From Streptomyces sp. NRRL F-6492 (lineage in GTDB: Bacteria; Actinomycetota; Actinomycetes; Streptomycetales; Streptomycetaceae): a stretch of 18,191 bases of DNA. A program made the translations under genes and the position numbers. The stretch lies in contig NZ_LGEG01000018.1 in NCBI RefSeq assembly GCF_001280125.1, positions 1-18,191 of the forward strand, in the 5' to 3' direction. Positions within the stretch are counted from its first letter, which is position 1, and every line of letters starts with the position of its first letter. The notes beneath the pieces were generated by a model, which saw only the letters and a program-made list of their open reading frames with translations, was not told where the DNA came from and did not search any database. Shown piece after piece: positions 1 through 8,814 of this stretch.

Positions 1-18
1 GCCCTGGACTGACGGCCG

Positions 19-2193
19 ATGCCCTCCCCCCTGACCCACGACGACCCGCACCTGCTCGGCGCCCACCGCCTCCTCGCGCGCCTGGGCAGCGGCGGCATGG
101 GCACGGTCTACCTCGCCCGCTCGGCCACCGGCCGCACGGTGGCGCTGAAGACCATGCACGCGCGCATCGCCACCGACCCCGGCTTCCGCACCCGCTTCCG
201 CCTGGAGGTGGACGCGGCCCGCGTCATCGGCCCGGTCCACGGCGCCCGGGTCTTCGACGCCGACCCGCTCGCCGAAACCCCCTGGCTGGCCACCGAGTAC
301 GTCCTCGGGCCGCCCCTCGACGACGCCGTCGCGCTCGCGGGGCCGCTCCCCGAGCCCGCCGTGCGCGCCCTCGGGGCCCTGCTGTGCGCGGCCCTGGGCC
401 AGCTGCACGCCTCGGACGTCGTCCACCGCGACCTCAAGCCCTCCAACATCATGGTCACGGCGGACGGCCCCAAGGTCATCGACTTCGGCATCGCCCGCGC
501 GATCGGCGACGACCGCCTCACCCGCGCCGGAACCGCCGCCGGAACGCCCGCGTTCATGTCACCGGAGCAGGCGACCGGGCAGGAGCACACCCCGGCGGGC
601 GACGTCTTCGCGCTCGCCGGCGTCCTCGTGTACGCGGCCACCGGCCGCGGCCCCTTCGGCACCGGGCAGCACGCCGACCTCCTCTACCGCGTCCGCTACG
701 CCGACCCCGACCTCACCGCGGTGCCCCCGGCCCTGCTCCCGGTCCTCGCGCGCTGCCTGGCCAAGGACCCCGCCGCACGGCCCTCCACCGCCGGGCTCGC
801 CGCCCTCCTGGCCCCCGGGCCCGGCGCCTTCGCGACCCACCTCCCCGAGCCGCTGCTCGCGGAGATCGCCCGCCGCGCCGGTGCCGTCTGGCACGCCCCG
901 CCCCGGCGCCTCCCGGCCCCGCCGGAGCACGCCCTCGCCGAGACCCGCCCGGCCGGCGCCCCGGCCGGCCTCTCGCGCCGCGGGCTCCTGGTCCTCGGGG
1001 GGAGTTCCGTGCTCGGGGCGGCGGCGGTCGGGGGCGGCGCCTGGGCCTGGACCCGGCCGGACGGCGCCCCGTCCCCGCGGCCGCCCGCCCCGAAGCAGCC
1101 CAGGTGGGACCTGTCCTGGCAGGTGGGGACCGCCTCCGTCACCCCCCTCCTCCCGCCGGCGCCGCTCGTCCTGGACGGCCTCGTCGTCGTGGGCGAGTAC
1201 GGCGTGCAGGGCCTCGACCCGGTGACGGGGAAGCCCAAGTGGTCGGACCCCGACGTCTACTTCAGAGCCCGGCTCGCCCTGGGCGGCGGGACGATCCACT
1301 CCGCCGGCAGGCCCCTCGCGGAGACCGATCCGCTCGCCGTCGCCACGGTCGACCCCGCCACCGGGACGACCGGCACCCCGTTCGCGGAGATCGGGGACCT
1401 GCGGGCGGTCCTCGACGGGACCCAGGTGCTCTGCGCGACCGGCGACGCCGTGTACCTGGTCGGCGGCCGGGGCCCCCACACCCCCGGGAAGAGCGGCTTC
1501 CGGACGGGCCAGCGGTGGTTCCTCCTCGCCGTCGGCGCCCGCTCGGGCGAGGAGCTCTGGCGGGTCCCGCTGCCCGCCCGGCAGGACGGCTCCCGGCGCC
1601 CGCACTTCCTGTCCGCCCGCGTCTCGGGCGCGTACCTGGTCCTCGTCCAGCAGGCCGGGGACGGCGGACTGCGCCTCGCCGTGCACGACGCCCACACCGG
1701 CAGGGCGCTGTGGAACCGGCCGCTCGACGGCGACCGGCCCGCGTTCGACCGGGCCCACCTGGCCGTGGACGGCCGGCACGTCTACCCGTCGGCGGGCGGA
1801 CCCGTCGCGCTCCGGCTCGCCGACGGCGGGCGGGCCTGGCGCTTCGAAGGGAGTGCCCCGGGCGCGCGGTTCGGCCCGCCGGCCGTCGCGGACGGGGTGG
1901 TGTACGCCGTGGAGGAGGGCCGCGGCGCGGTCGCGCTCGACGCCGCCACCGGCAGGGTCCGGTGGGCGGAGAAGGGCCGTGCGGTCACGGGCGCGGACCT
2001 CGACGTGCCGCCCGTGGTCGGCCCCGTCCACCTGTACAGCAGGGCCGCGACCGGACTCGTCGCCTCGGACCTGCGCACCGGCGCCGTGTCCCGGCCCTTC
2101 AAGGCCGCCCGGGCCCGGTACTTCGCCCACGTCCCCGCCGGGCGGCTCGTCGCCGTCGGGGACGAGTACACCGCCGCGTACCCCCTCGTCTGA
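19..2193 (+). CDS. Membrane Ser/Thr protein kinase with C-terminal PQQ-like beta-propeller repeats (AfsK-like architecture)
   Basis: This 724-residue protein would phosphorylate Ser/Thr on target proteins in the cytoplasm while sensing something outside the membrane. The kinase core spans about residues 12-270: glycine loop LGSGGMG (22-28), ATP lysine K44 in VALK, catalytic HRDLKPSN (136-143, D138), DFG at 155-157 and an SPEQ form of the APE motif. A membrane segment at about 322-346 follows an SRR triplet (319-321). The remainder (about 370-720) carries repeated short motifs of the type 'DAATGRVRW' and 'DAHTGRALW', typical of PQQ/PQQ-like propeller blades. The start at 19 is the only Met near the kinase domain; no clear ribosome binding site precedes it. 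A related kinase follows after 23 bp, so the pair is probably one operon and arose by duplication. AfsK of Streptomyces has the same layout, but orthology is not shown. Confidence 0.93.
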   Translation: MPSPLTHDDPHLLGAHRLLARLGSGGMGTVYLARSATGRTVALKTMHARIATDPGFRTRFRLEVDAARVIGPVHGARVFDADPLAETPWLATEYVLGPPLDDAVALAGPLPEPAVRALGALLCAALGQLHASDVVHRDLKPSNIMVTADGPKVIDFGIARAIGDDRLTRAGTAAGTPAFMSPEQATGQEHTPAGDVFALAGVLVYAATGRGPFGTGQHADLLYRVRYADPDLTAVPPALLPVLARCLAKDPAARPSTAGLAALLAPGPGAFATHLPEPLLAEIARRAGAVWHAPPRRLPAPPEHALAETRPAGAPAGLSRRGLLVLGGSSVLGAAAVGGGAWAWTRPDGAPSPRPPAPKQPRWDLSWQVGTASVTPLLPPAPLVLDGLVVVGEYGVQGLDPVTGKPKWSDPDVYFRARLALGGGTIHSAGRPLAETDPLAVATVDPATGTTGTPFAEIGDLRAVLDGTQVLCATGDAVYLVGGRGPHTPGKSGFRTGQRWFLLAVGARSGEELWRVPLPARQDGSRRPHFLSARVSGAYLVLVQQAGDGGLRLAVHDAHTGRALWNRPLDGDRPAFDRAHLAVDGRHVYPSAGGPVALRLADGGRAWRFEGSAPGARFGPPAVADGVVYAVEEGRGAVALDAATGRVRWAEKGRAVTGADLDVPPVVGPVHLYSRAATGLVASDLRTGAVSRPFKAARARYFAHVPAGRLVAVGDEYTAAYPLV

Positions 2194-2216
2194 GCTCACG
2201 GAAAGCCGCACCCGCC

Positions 2217-4319
2217 ATGAAGCCCCTGGAATCCGGAGACCCGATCCGTCTGGGTCCGTACCGTGTCCTCGCCGTCCTCGGCGAAGGGGGCATGGGCAAG
2301 GTCTACGCCGGACAGGACGGCGAGGGCCGCGCGGCCGCCGTGAAGGTGCTGCACCCCCAGCTGGCGCACGACGCGGACCTCGTGCGGCGGTTCGTCCGCG
2401 AGGCGCAGATGGCCAGGGCCGTCACCGGCGGGTCCGTCGCCCGCGTCCTGGACGCGCGGACCGAGGGCGGACGCCCGTGGATCGCCACCGAGTTCCTGAC
2501 CGGGCCGACGCTCGCGGACGCCGTCCGCTCCCACGGGCCGCTCGACGAGCCGACGGTGCGGGCCCTCGCGGCGGCGCTCGCCGGGGCGCTCCGCGACGTC
2601 CACGCCGCCGGCCTCGTCCACCGCGACCTGAAGCCCGCCAACATCGTGCTGACCTCGACCGGCCCCCGCGTCATCGACTTCGGCATCGCCCGCCCCGAGC
2701 ACGGCCTCACCCTCACCACCACCGGCCAGGCCCCGGTCACGCCGGGGTACGGGGCCCCGGAGCAGGTCCTCGGGCAGCGCGTCGGCCCGCCGGCCGACGT
2801 CTTCTCGCTCGGCGCGGTCCTGGTGTTCGCGGCGAGCGGGCGGCACGCGTACGAGGGCGCGCACGTGGCCGCCGTGCAGTACGAGGTCGTCCACGGCGAA
2901 CCGCGCCTGGAGCACGTGCCGCCCGCCCTGCGGCCGCTGATCGCCCCGTGCCTCGCCAAGGACCCGGCGGCCCGGCCGCTGCCGGAGCGGATCGCCGCCT
3001 TCGCCGCCCCGCCCCGGGGGTCCGAACGCCTCTGGCGGCAGGGGCCGATCGCACGGGACATCACGGCCCGCGCGGACGGCCTGCACCGGCTGACCACCCT
3101 GCCGGGCGGGGCCGCGCCGCGCCCGGTGTCGCGCCGCCGCCTCCTCACGGGCCTCGCGGTCGGCGGGACCGTCCTCGTGGCCGGCGGCGGCACCGCCGCC
3201 TGGTGGGGCCTGAGGGGGGAACCGGACGGGCCCTTCGACATCCCCCCGGCCGTACCGGCGCCGAAGGCCGGCCTGCTGGACCCGGAGAAGGGCGACTACG
3301 TCCTCGGCGAACTCCCCGACCCGCTCTGGAGCGTCCCCGGCGCGGTCCCGGACGGGACGCCCGCGCCCCTCCCCGTCGGGGACGTCGTCGTCACCGGGGC
3401 GCCGAAGGGCGGCATCGCCGCGCGCGGCGTCACCGACGGCGCGCTCCGCTGGTCGGCGCCGGAGACGGTGGCCCCCGGCCGCTACCTGTCGCTCTCCGAC
3501 CGGCTCGTGGCGGCCGTCGGCCGGGACGGCGCCCTCGTCACCTTCGTCGCCTCGACCGGCGCGCCCAAGTGGACGGCGCCCGCGGCGGAGGCCGCGCTGC
3601 TCCTCGCCGCGGACGACGAGGCCGTGTACCTGGTCACCGAGGGCGGGAAGGTGCGTGCCGTCGGCCGGTCCGACGCCGCGGTCCGCTGGACCGCCGGGGT
3701 CGAGGCGGACCTCGCCGCGGAGGCCGGTCCGCGCGGCATCGCGGCGCACGGCCGGGTGGTCGTCACGACGCCGGACGGGTCCGTCCTCGCCCTCGACGCG
3801 AAGACCGGCCGCACGGTCTGGCGGCTCCGCGACCAGGCCGAGGGCACCCGGCCCAGGGCCGCCCTGTCGGGCCGTCTCCTGTGCGTCACGGGAAAGTACC
3901 TCTCGGTCGTCGACGTCGTGGACGGCAGGCGGGTGTGGCGGGCCGAGAACCCGAAGCCGCCGGAGGGCCAGGTGTTCTTCTGGGGGCCGCCGACCATCCA
4001 CGGCGAGCACGTGTACGCGTCCGCCCTGAAGTTCCCCTTCCGCTACGACCTGCGGACCGGCAGGCCCTCCGACTGGGTCTACGCCGGGCTCGTCGAGTGC
4101 GATCCGCACAGCCCCCTCGTCGTCCAGGGCAACGGCTTCTGGTCGGTCGCCGTCGACAGGACCGAGGGCGGCGTCAACGTCCTCAGCCTCTCCCCGGAGA
4201 ACGAGACGACCTGGGTGTTCCGGATCGTCAGGAACCCCGAGGCCTACTGGATCGGGGGCGACGCCGACCGCGTCTTCCTCCTGGACGGCACCACCCTCAC
4301 GGCCCTGCCCGTCTTCTGA
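2217..4319 (+). CDS. Second membrane Ser/Thr protein kinase with PQQ-like repeats (AfsK-like architecture)
   Basis: This 700-residue paralogue of the upstream kinase has the same order of parts. The kinase domain shows LGEGGMG (21-27), K43 in AAVKVL, HRDLKPAN starting at H135 (D137), DFG at 154-156 and an APEQ motif. A single hydrophobic segment (about 309-333) follows SRRR (305-308). The extracytoplasmic part (about 350-700) has PQQ-like blades such as 'DAKTGRTVWRL' and 'DVVDGRRVWRA'. The reading frame is open far upstream inside the first kinase gene, but the ATG at 2217 is the natural start: the kinase fold begins about 12 residues later and a weak GGAAAG lies upstream. The 3' end overlaps the convergent PPTase gene by 23 bp, so no terminator lies between them. 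Whether it regulates the neighbouring cluster is unknown. Confidence 0.93.
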   Translation: MKPLESGDPIRLGPYRVLAVLGEGGMGKVYAGQDGEGRAAAVKVLHPQLAHDADLVRRFVREAQMARAVTGGSVARVLDARTEGGRPWIATEFLTGPTLADAVRSHGPLDEPTVRALAAALAGALRDVHAAGLVHRDLKPANIVLTSTGPRVIDFGIARPEHGLTLTTTGQAPVTPGYGAPEQVLGQRVGPPADVFSLGAVLVFAASGRHAYEGAHVAAVQYEVVHGEPRLEHVPPALRPLIAPCLAKDPAARPLPERIAAFAAPPRGSERLWRQGPIARDITARADGLHRLTTLPGGAAPRPVSRRRLLTGLAVGGTVLVAGGGTAAWWGLRGEPDGPFDIPPAVPAPKAGLLDPEKGDYVLGELPDPLWSVPGAVPDGTPAPLPVGDVVVTGAPKGGIAARGVTDGALRWSAPETVAPGRYLSLSDRLVAAVGRDGALVTFVASTGAPKWTAPAAEAALLLAADDEAVYLVTEGGKVRAVGRSDAAVRWTAGVEADLAAEAGPRGIAAHGRVVVTTPDGSVLALDAKTGRTVWRLRDQAEGTRPRAALSGRLLCVTGKYLSVVDVVDGRRVWRAENPKPPEGQVFFWGPPTIHGEHVYASALKFPFRYDLRTGRPSDWVYAGLVECDPHSPLVVQGNGFWSVAVDRTEGGVNVLSLSPENETTWVFRIVRNPEAYWIGGDADRVFLLDGTTLTALPVF

Positions 4320-4989
4320 CCCGCTCCGGAACCGGCGCCGCCGGCACGGTCCAGGCGCAGGCGACCGGTACCGCGTCGCCGCCGTCGCGCGGGGCGGACC
4401 AGCGGACGCCGTTCCAGGTGCCCGTCCGCGCGCCGAGGGGGACCGGGACGGTCCAGGGGCGGCCCGAGAAGCCCTTCCCCACGGCCTTCACACAGGCCTC
4501 CTGGACGGCGAAGACCCGGGCGAAGCCGGACCTGCGCGCCTCCTCGGGCAGGGCGGCCAGCACGTCGGCGTCGCCGGGCGCGCAGCAGAGCCGCAGCAGC
4601 CGGTCGCCGACGGCGGCCGGGACCTGCACGTCGACGCCGACGTCCCGGCCCCGGCCGACGGCCGCCGCGACCCAGCCCGAGGAGTGCGAGAGGCTCACCC
4701 CCAGGCCGGGCCGGCCGGGCAGGTACGGGCGGCCGCCCGGCAGCGCGGCGACCGGCCCGTCCCCGGCGTCCTCGCCGACCTCCCGCAGCAGGAACCGCAG
4801 CAGCGTCCGCGAGGCCAGGTGCTCCGCGGCCCGCCACGGCGGCAGCCCCGCGGCGGCCGCCCGGTCCGCGGCGGCGACGGGCAGCGCGCCGAGGACCTCC
4901 GCGTTCCGGGCGGCCAGGTGGTGCACGCCGTCGGCGGGCGTGCGGACCGGGCCGGGCGCACGGCTCCGGTCAGGCGCGGTCCGGGACAC
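4297..4989 (-). CDS. Sfp-type 4'-phosphopantetheinyl transferase
   Basis: It would transfer the phosphopantetheine arm from CoA to a conserved Ser of carrier proteins, turning apo- into holo-ACP in the cytoplasm. The 230-residue protein fits the Sfp/EntD-like class, about twice the AcpS length. Visible motifs are SLSHSSG (99-105), GVDVQ (118-122, the Mg-binding Asp region) and FAVQEACVKAVGKG (160-173), the counterpart of the family's WxxKEAxxKxxG with Gln in place of the first Lys. The start is GTG at 4989 and overlaps the MFS gene's 3' end by 20 bp, suggesting translational coupling. It is the last gene of the - strand run and collides with the kinase gene end. Its natural partners are probably the two free-standing carrier proteins at 9753-10019 and 11839-12072, although a second PPTase of AcpS type is also present in the window. 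Confidence 0.9.
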   Translation of the reverse strand: MSRTAPDRSRAPGPVRTPADGVHHLAARNAEVLGALPVAAADRAAAAGLPPWRAAEHLASRTLLRFLLREVGEDAGDGPVAALPGGRPYLPGRPGLGVSLSHSSGWVAAAVGRGRDVGVDVQVPAAVGDRLLRLCCAPGDADVLAALPEEARRSGFARVFAVQEACVKAVGKGFSGRPWTVPVPLGARTGTWNGVRWSAPRDGGDAVPVACAWTVPAAPVPERVRRRAGP

Positions 4990-6289
4990 GGCGCAGGGTG
5001 CGGATCGGGCGGGCCGCCAGGAGGGCGGTGGCGGTGAGGAAGGAGACCACGACGCCCACCACGAGGACCTCGTCGGTGCCGAACGCCTCGACGGCGGGAC
5101 CGGCCAGCGCGCTGCCGATCGGGTACATGCCGACGGAGCCCGCGACCTCGTAGGCGTGGACCCGGTTCAGGACCTCGCCCGGCACCTGGGTCTGCACGCT
5201 GGTCGCCCACATGACGCCCCAGACGCCGATCCCGGCGCCGACCAGGACCTGGGCGGCGATGAGCAGCCAGACCGGCCAGCCGAGCACGATGCCGAGCGGG
5301 TAGAGCGGGTACGCCATCATCGCCACGGCACCGGCGGCGAGCGGCCGCCGGGGCTTGTAGCGGATCGCGAGGAGCCCGCCGGCCACGGTTCCGGCGCCGA
5401 GGGCGGCGTTGATCAGGCCGAAGGCGCGCGCGCCGTGCTCGGGCACGATGACGCCGGCGGCCACCGAGAGCTGCGGCCCCCAGGAGAGCACCGCGTAGAA
5501 CATCCAGATCAGGATCACGCCCCACAGCCAGCTGCGGGAGCGGAACTCGTGCCAGCCGACGGCCAGGTTGCGCCACAGGCCCTCGCCGGCCGGCGGGGCG
5601 GGCACCACGCCGAGCCGCAGGGCGAACAGGCAGATCGCGCTGGTGCCGTAGGCGACGGCGGAGATCACCATGACCCAGCCGGTGGACCCGAAGCCGACCA
5701 GGGTGCCGGCCAGGGCCGGGCCGCCGAGGCCGGTGATCGCCTCGGAGGTGCGCAGCACGCCGTTGGCGCCCTGGACGTCGCGGGAGACCAGGGGGACGGT
5801 CGAGGAGGCGCCCGGCTGGAACAGGGCGTTGGCGGTGCCGGCGACGACGAGCAGCGCGTACAGCTGCCAGAGGTGGTCGATGCCGTGGAGGAAGAGGAGG
5901 GCGAGCAGGACGTGGGCGGTGAGGTTGGCCAGGTCCGCGATGATCATCATCCGGCGGGCGGTGAACCGGTCGGCGAGCACCCCGCCGAACAGCACCAGGC
6001 CGGCGAACGGCGCGACCAGGAAGGCCATCGAGTACCCGGCGGTGTCCAGGCCGTAGCCGCCGCTGAGCAGTCCGGCCGCGACCGCGACCGGCAGCATGGC
6101 CCAGCTGAGCAGGCCGGCGCTGCGGGCGACGAAGTAGTACCGGAAGTTGCGGGACCAGATCGCCGGCTCGTCCGGGGACGGTCCCGTCGCCCGCCGCTCC
6201 GGCTTCCCCGGCTCCCCCGGCGGCGGCCCGTCGTCCTCCACCGGCGGGGGCGCCGCCGCCTCCACGGGCTCTGCCAAGCGTTCTTCCAT
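4970..6289 (-). CDS. MFS exporter of the MFS_3/EntS-like type
   Basis: This 439-residue membrane protein has about a dozen hydrophobic segments after a Pro/Glu-rich cytoplasmic N-terminus of roughly 40 residues. The loop 'GVLADRFTARRMMI' between helices 2 and 3 is the MFS signature motif A. The overall pattern resembles the transmembrane-secretion-effector group (MFS_3, including enterobactin exporter EntS), whose members often export natural products or give self-resistance by proton-driven efflux. The ATG at 6289 is preceded by GGAGG and GAAGGG sequences. It lies 48 bp after the deacetylase gene and overlaps the PPTase gene by 20 bp, so it is probably co-transcribed with the biosynthetic genes and exports their product; that link is inference. 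Confidence 0.88.
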   Translation of the reverse strand: MEERLAEPVEAAAPPPVEDDGPPPGEPGKPERRATGPSPDEPAIWSRNFRYYFVARSAGLLSWAMLPVAVAAGLLSGGYGLDTAGYSMAFLVAPFAGLVLFGGVLADRFTARRMMIIADLANLTAHVLLALLFLHGIDHLWQLYALLVVAGTANALFQPGASSTVPLVSRDVQGANGVLRTSEAITGLGGPALAGTLVGFGSTGWVMVISAVAYGTSAICLFALRLGVVPAPPAGEGLWRNLAVGWHEFRSRSWLWGVILIWMFYAVLSWGPQLSVAAGVIVPEHGARAFGLINAALGAGTVAGGLLAIRYKPRRPLAAGAVAMMAYPLYPLGIVLGWPVWLLIAAQVLVGAGIGVWGVMWATSVQTQVPGEVLNRVHAYEVAGSVGMYPIGSALAGPAVEAFGTDEVLVVGVVVSFLTATALLAARPIRTLRRVPDRA

Positions 6290-6337
6290 GACCCTTCAGT
6301 CCTCCGGTCGTTGGTCGCGGTGCGCGGTGCGGGGGGA

Positions 6338-7402
6338 TCAGTGGCCTTCGGGGCCGGGGCGGGGCGGCGGGGCGAGCTCCCCCAGCGGGACCGGTTCCAG
6401 GCCGCGTTCGAGCAGGCCCTCGACGATCGCCGGAAGGGCCTCCACGGTCTGGCTCCGGTCCCCGGCGCCCTCGTGCATCAGCACCACCGAGCCGGGGCCG
6501 ACGCCCTCCAGGACGGTCTTGGCGATCTGCTCGGGGCCCGGCCTCGACCAGTCGCGGGCGTCGACGTCCCACATCGTCAGGGTGGCCGGGTGCTCCTCCA
6601 GGGCGGCCAGCACTCCGGGGCTCAGCGCGCCGTACGGCGGCCGGAACCAGGTCGGGGCCTCGCCGGCCACCCGGTCCAGCTCCTCCGTCGTCCGGTCGAT
6701 CTGCTCGCGCAGCTCCTCCGGCGTCAGGTCGAACAGGAAGGGGTGCGACCAGGAGTGGTTGCCGAGGCCGTGGCCGCCCGCGACGATCCGGCGCACCTCG
6801 TCGGGCAGCGCGGCGACGTGGTGGCCGACGCAGAAGAAGGTCGCCCGGGCCCCGTAGCGGTCCAGGATCTCCAGGACCCGCCGGGTGAAGACCGGGTCGG
6901 GGCCGTCGTCGAAGGTGAGCGCCACCTTCGGGACGTCCCGGCGGCCGTGCTCGAAGCAGCGCCCGGCCGCCGTCAGGGCCTTCTGGGCCGGCTCCCCGCG
7001 CCGTACGCCCTCGAAGTACTCGTCGGCGCGGCCGGTCAGGGTGCCGCCCTCGGCGGTCACCCGGGCGAGCCGTCCGGGCTCGCCCAGGGCCCGTTCCGCG
7101 AGCTGCCGGGCCGTGACGGAGCCGAAGCGCGGCCGGGGCGGCAGCAGCCAGGGGTCCGCGCGGTAGACCTCCAGGCCCGCGGCCGTCATCGGGCCGTCGA
7201 GCAGGCCGTTGGTGCTGTCCAGGACCACGGCGGGGGCGGGGCCGCCGTCGAGGTCCCGCAGCCAGGCGATGAGTTCGGCGACCCGGGCGGCGCCCCAGTC
7301 GCGCGGCTCGGCCACGCGGCGCCCGGCGCCGTCGAGGACCTCGACCCGGTAGCCCGCGTCGGTCCAGGCGATTCCCGCGTACCTCTTCGTCACCGGTGTC
7401 AT
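6338..7402 (-). CDS. Polysaccharide deacetylase (NodB-fold) with an N-terminal IS110-transposase-like domain
   Basis: Residues about 157-340 form a NodB homology domain, a metal-dependent hydrolase of N-acyl or ester bonds. Visible are TFDDGPD (163-169), NHSWSH (215-220, His pair for the metal), RPPYG (254-258), DVDARDW (279-285) and VLMHEG (307-312), so the catalytic set looks intact. No signal peptide is visible, so the protein is probably cytoplasmic and may deacylate a small molecule rather than cell wall. Residues about 7-110 read like the RuvC-like N-terminal domain of IS110 transposases: GIAWTDAGYRV aligns with the family's GIDW start, and a 'VVLDSTNGLLDGPMTAAG' stretch fits its second motif. 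The first catalytic Asp would be Ala. The frame is open to 8389, but the ATG at 7402 (TGATG overlap with the upstream stop) fits the domain start. Confidence 0.88.
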   Translation of the reverse strand: MTPVTKRYAGIAWTDAGYRVEVLDGAGRRVAEPRDWGAARVAELIAWLRDLDGGPAPAVVLDSTNGLLDGPMTAAGLEVYRADPWLLPPRPRFGSVTARQLAERALGEPGRLARVTAEGGTLTGRADEYFEGVRRGEPAQKALTAAGRCFEHGRRDVPKVALTFDDGPDPVFTRRVLEILDRYGARATFFCVGHHVAALPDEVRRIVAGGHGLGNHSWSHPFLFDLTPEELREQIDRTTEELDRVAGEAPTWFRPPYGALSPGVLAALEEHPATLTMWDVDARDWSRPGPEQIAKTVLEGVGPGSVVLMHEGAGDRSQTVEALPAIVEGLLERGLEPVPLGELAPPPRPGPEGH

Positions 7403-8772
7403 CAGTCCCCCAGCGCGATCGCCTCGGCGACGATCAGCCGCTCGACCCCGCGCAGGAACTCCTCCGTGCCCGCGCGGTCGATCACCGCCGGGTCGGCGGT
7501 CATGGCGAGGTCCAGGGCGCCCGGGGCGGTCAGCACGTCCACCGCCGCCGAGACGTTCCTGCGGGCCGGGAACTCCGTCGGCCAGCTCAGCTCGGTCCGG
7601 CCGATCAGCTCGCTCAGCGGCTCCTCCGGCCGCTCGACGCCGTCGAAGGGCCCGACGCCGGGGTCGCGGGTGTCGTTCCACCAGTACGAGTGGTCGGCCG
7701 CCTCCCCCTTCTCGACGAGGAGCGCCACCTCGCGGTCGAGCGCCCACTTGTCGTACGCGGCGTGGCGGAACGCGCCGAGGGCCGCGGACCGCGTCCGCCG
7801 CACCGCGTCCTCGAAGTCCCGGTCCGCGTCCGTGAGGCGGAACAGCGCCTCCTGCGCCACCGTGCTGACCGAGGCGGCGGCGGCCGGCTGGAAGCGGTTG
7901 CCCACCACGACCTGGAAGAGCACGTCGGAGCTGCCGGACATCCGGGCGAGCTGGTGGGAGGCCGCCCCCAGGAGCACGGCGGCGTCGCTGACCTCCAGCT
8001 CCGCCGCGACCCGTCCGACGGCGACCGCGAGGGCGGGCGAGCGCAGCAGCGCGTTGGGGAACCGGCGGTCCGGGTCGTCCGCGAGCTCCGGCGCCGCCGG
8101 CTGCCCGAAGATCCGCCGGGGTCCCGCGGTGAGCTGCTCGATCCAGTGGCGGCGGGCCGCCTCGTCCCGGCGGCGGCCGAGCGGCGAGGCCTGGACCTCC
8201 GCGGCCTCCAGGGGCTGGAGGGCGGGGCGCGACCCGCGCAGCGACGCGGCGGTCTCCCCGGCCTGGACGGACTCCAGGTCGCGGAGGAGCCGGCCGAGGC
8301 CCCAGTAGTCCATGCCCGTGTGCGCGCCGGCCAGGACGAGCCGGTGGACCAGGCCGCCGGACTCGATCAGGCCGACCCGGAGGGGCCACTCCCGGGTGTG
8401 GTCGAAGGGGCGGCCGGCCAGCTCGCCGAGGAGGGCGGCGCCGTCCTCGGCGGAGCGGTCCACCGGGCCCGTGCGGATCTCCACCGGGAGCTCGCCGCTG
8501 CCGTCCACGACCTGTTCGAGACCGTCCTCGCCGTCCGGCAGGAAGCGGGTGTGCAGGCTGTCGTGGAGCAGCAGCAGCTCCGTCAGGTCCGCGAGCACGC
8601 GGTCCACCGGGCGGGGCGGGGCGACGGGGAGGTGGACCGGCAGGTTGTACCGGGGGGCGTCGTCGCCGAGCCGGGTGACGACGCCCCAGATGGCCCGCTG
8701 GCCCCAGGTCGCCGGGCCCCTCCCGGCCCGTGCGGAGTCCAGCCTGATGGACCGCTCCTCAGCCGTGGTCAT
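7402..8772 (-). CDS. Stand-alone NRPS condensation-domain-like protein with a degenerate active site
   Basis: At 456 residues it has the length and layout of one condensation domain: an N-terminal 'ATWGQRAIWGVV' (like the C1 motif), 'LLLLHDSLHTRF' (C2-like), an active-site loop AHTGMDY at 150-156, a later 'FQVVVGNRF' stretch (about 286-294) and a C-terminal 'DPAVIDRAGTEEFLRGVERL'-like end. The canonical HHxxxDG reads A-H-T-G-M-D-Y: the second His (H151, normally catalytic) and Asp155 are kept, while the first His and the Gly are changed. Such free-standing proteins can make amide or ester bonds between carrier-bound and free substrates, or be inactive partners. ATG at 8772 has GGAAGG ten bases upstream. 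It overlaps the deacetylase by one base and is separated from the preceding gene by a 165-bp gap with a large hairpin. Confidence 0.82.
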   Translation of the reverse strand: MTTAEERSIRLDSARAGRGPATWGQRAIWGVVTRLGDDAPRYNLPVHLPVAPPRPVDRVLADLTELLLLHDSLHTRFLPDGEDGLEQVVDGSGELPVEIRTGPVDRSAEDGAALLGELAGRPFDHTREWPLRVGLIESGGLVHRLVLAGAHTGMDYWGLGRLLRDLESVQAGETAASLRGSRPALQPLEAAEVQASPLGRRRDEAARRHWIEQLTAGPRRIFGQPAAPELADDPDRRFPNALLRSPALAVAVGRVAAELEVSDAAVLLGAASHQLARMSGSSDVLFQVVVGNRFQPAAAASVSTVAQEALFRLTDADRDFEDAVRRTRSAALGAFRHAAYDKWALDREVALLVEKGEAADHSYWWNDTRDPGVGPFDGVERPEEPLSELIGRTELSWPTEFPARRNVSAAVDVLTAPGALDLAMTADPAVIDRAGTEEFLRGVERLIVAEAIALGD

Positions 8773-8814
8773 GGTGTTCCAGCCTTCCCTTCGGTTGCCT
8801 CGTCGGGTGTGTGT

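Noticed and set aside
7082..7384. IS110 insertion-sequence remnant
   Set aside because: The IS110-like stretch is in frame with the intact deacetylase, and no transposase C-terminus, ends or target duplication are visible, so a fused domain fits better.
1853..8308. Very long open frame on the + strand (over 2,000 codons) crossing many genes
   Set aside because: Its translation is Arg/Pro/Gly-rich with no domain, and it runs antisense or out of frame to well-supported genes; this is expected at this GC content.
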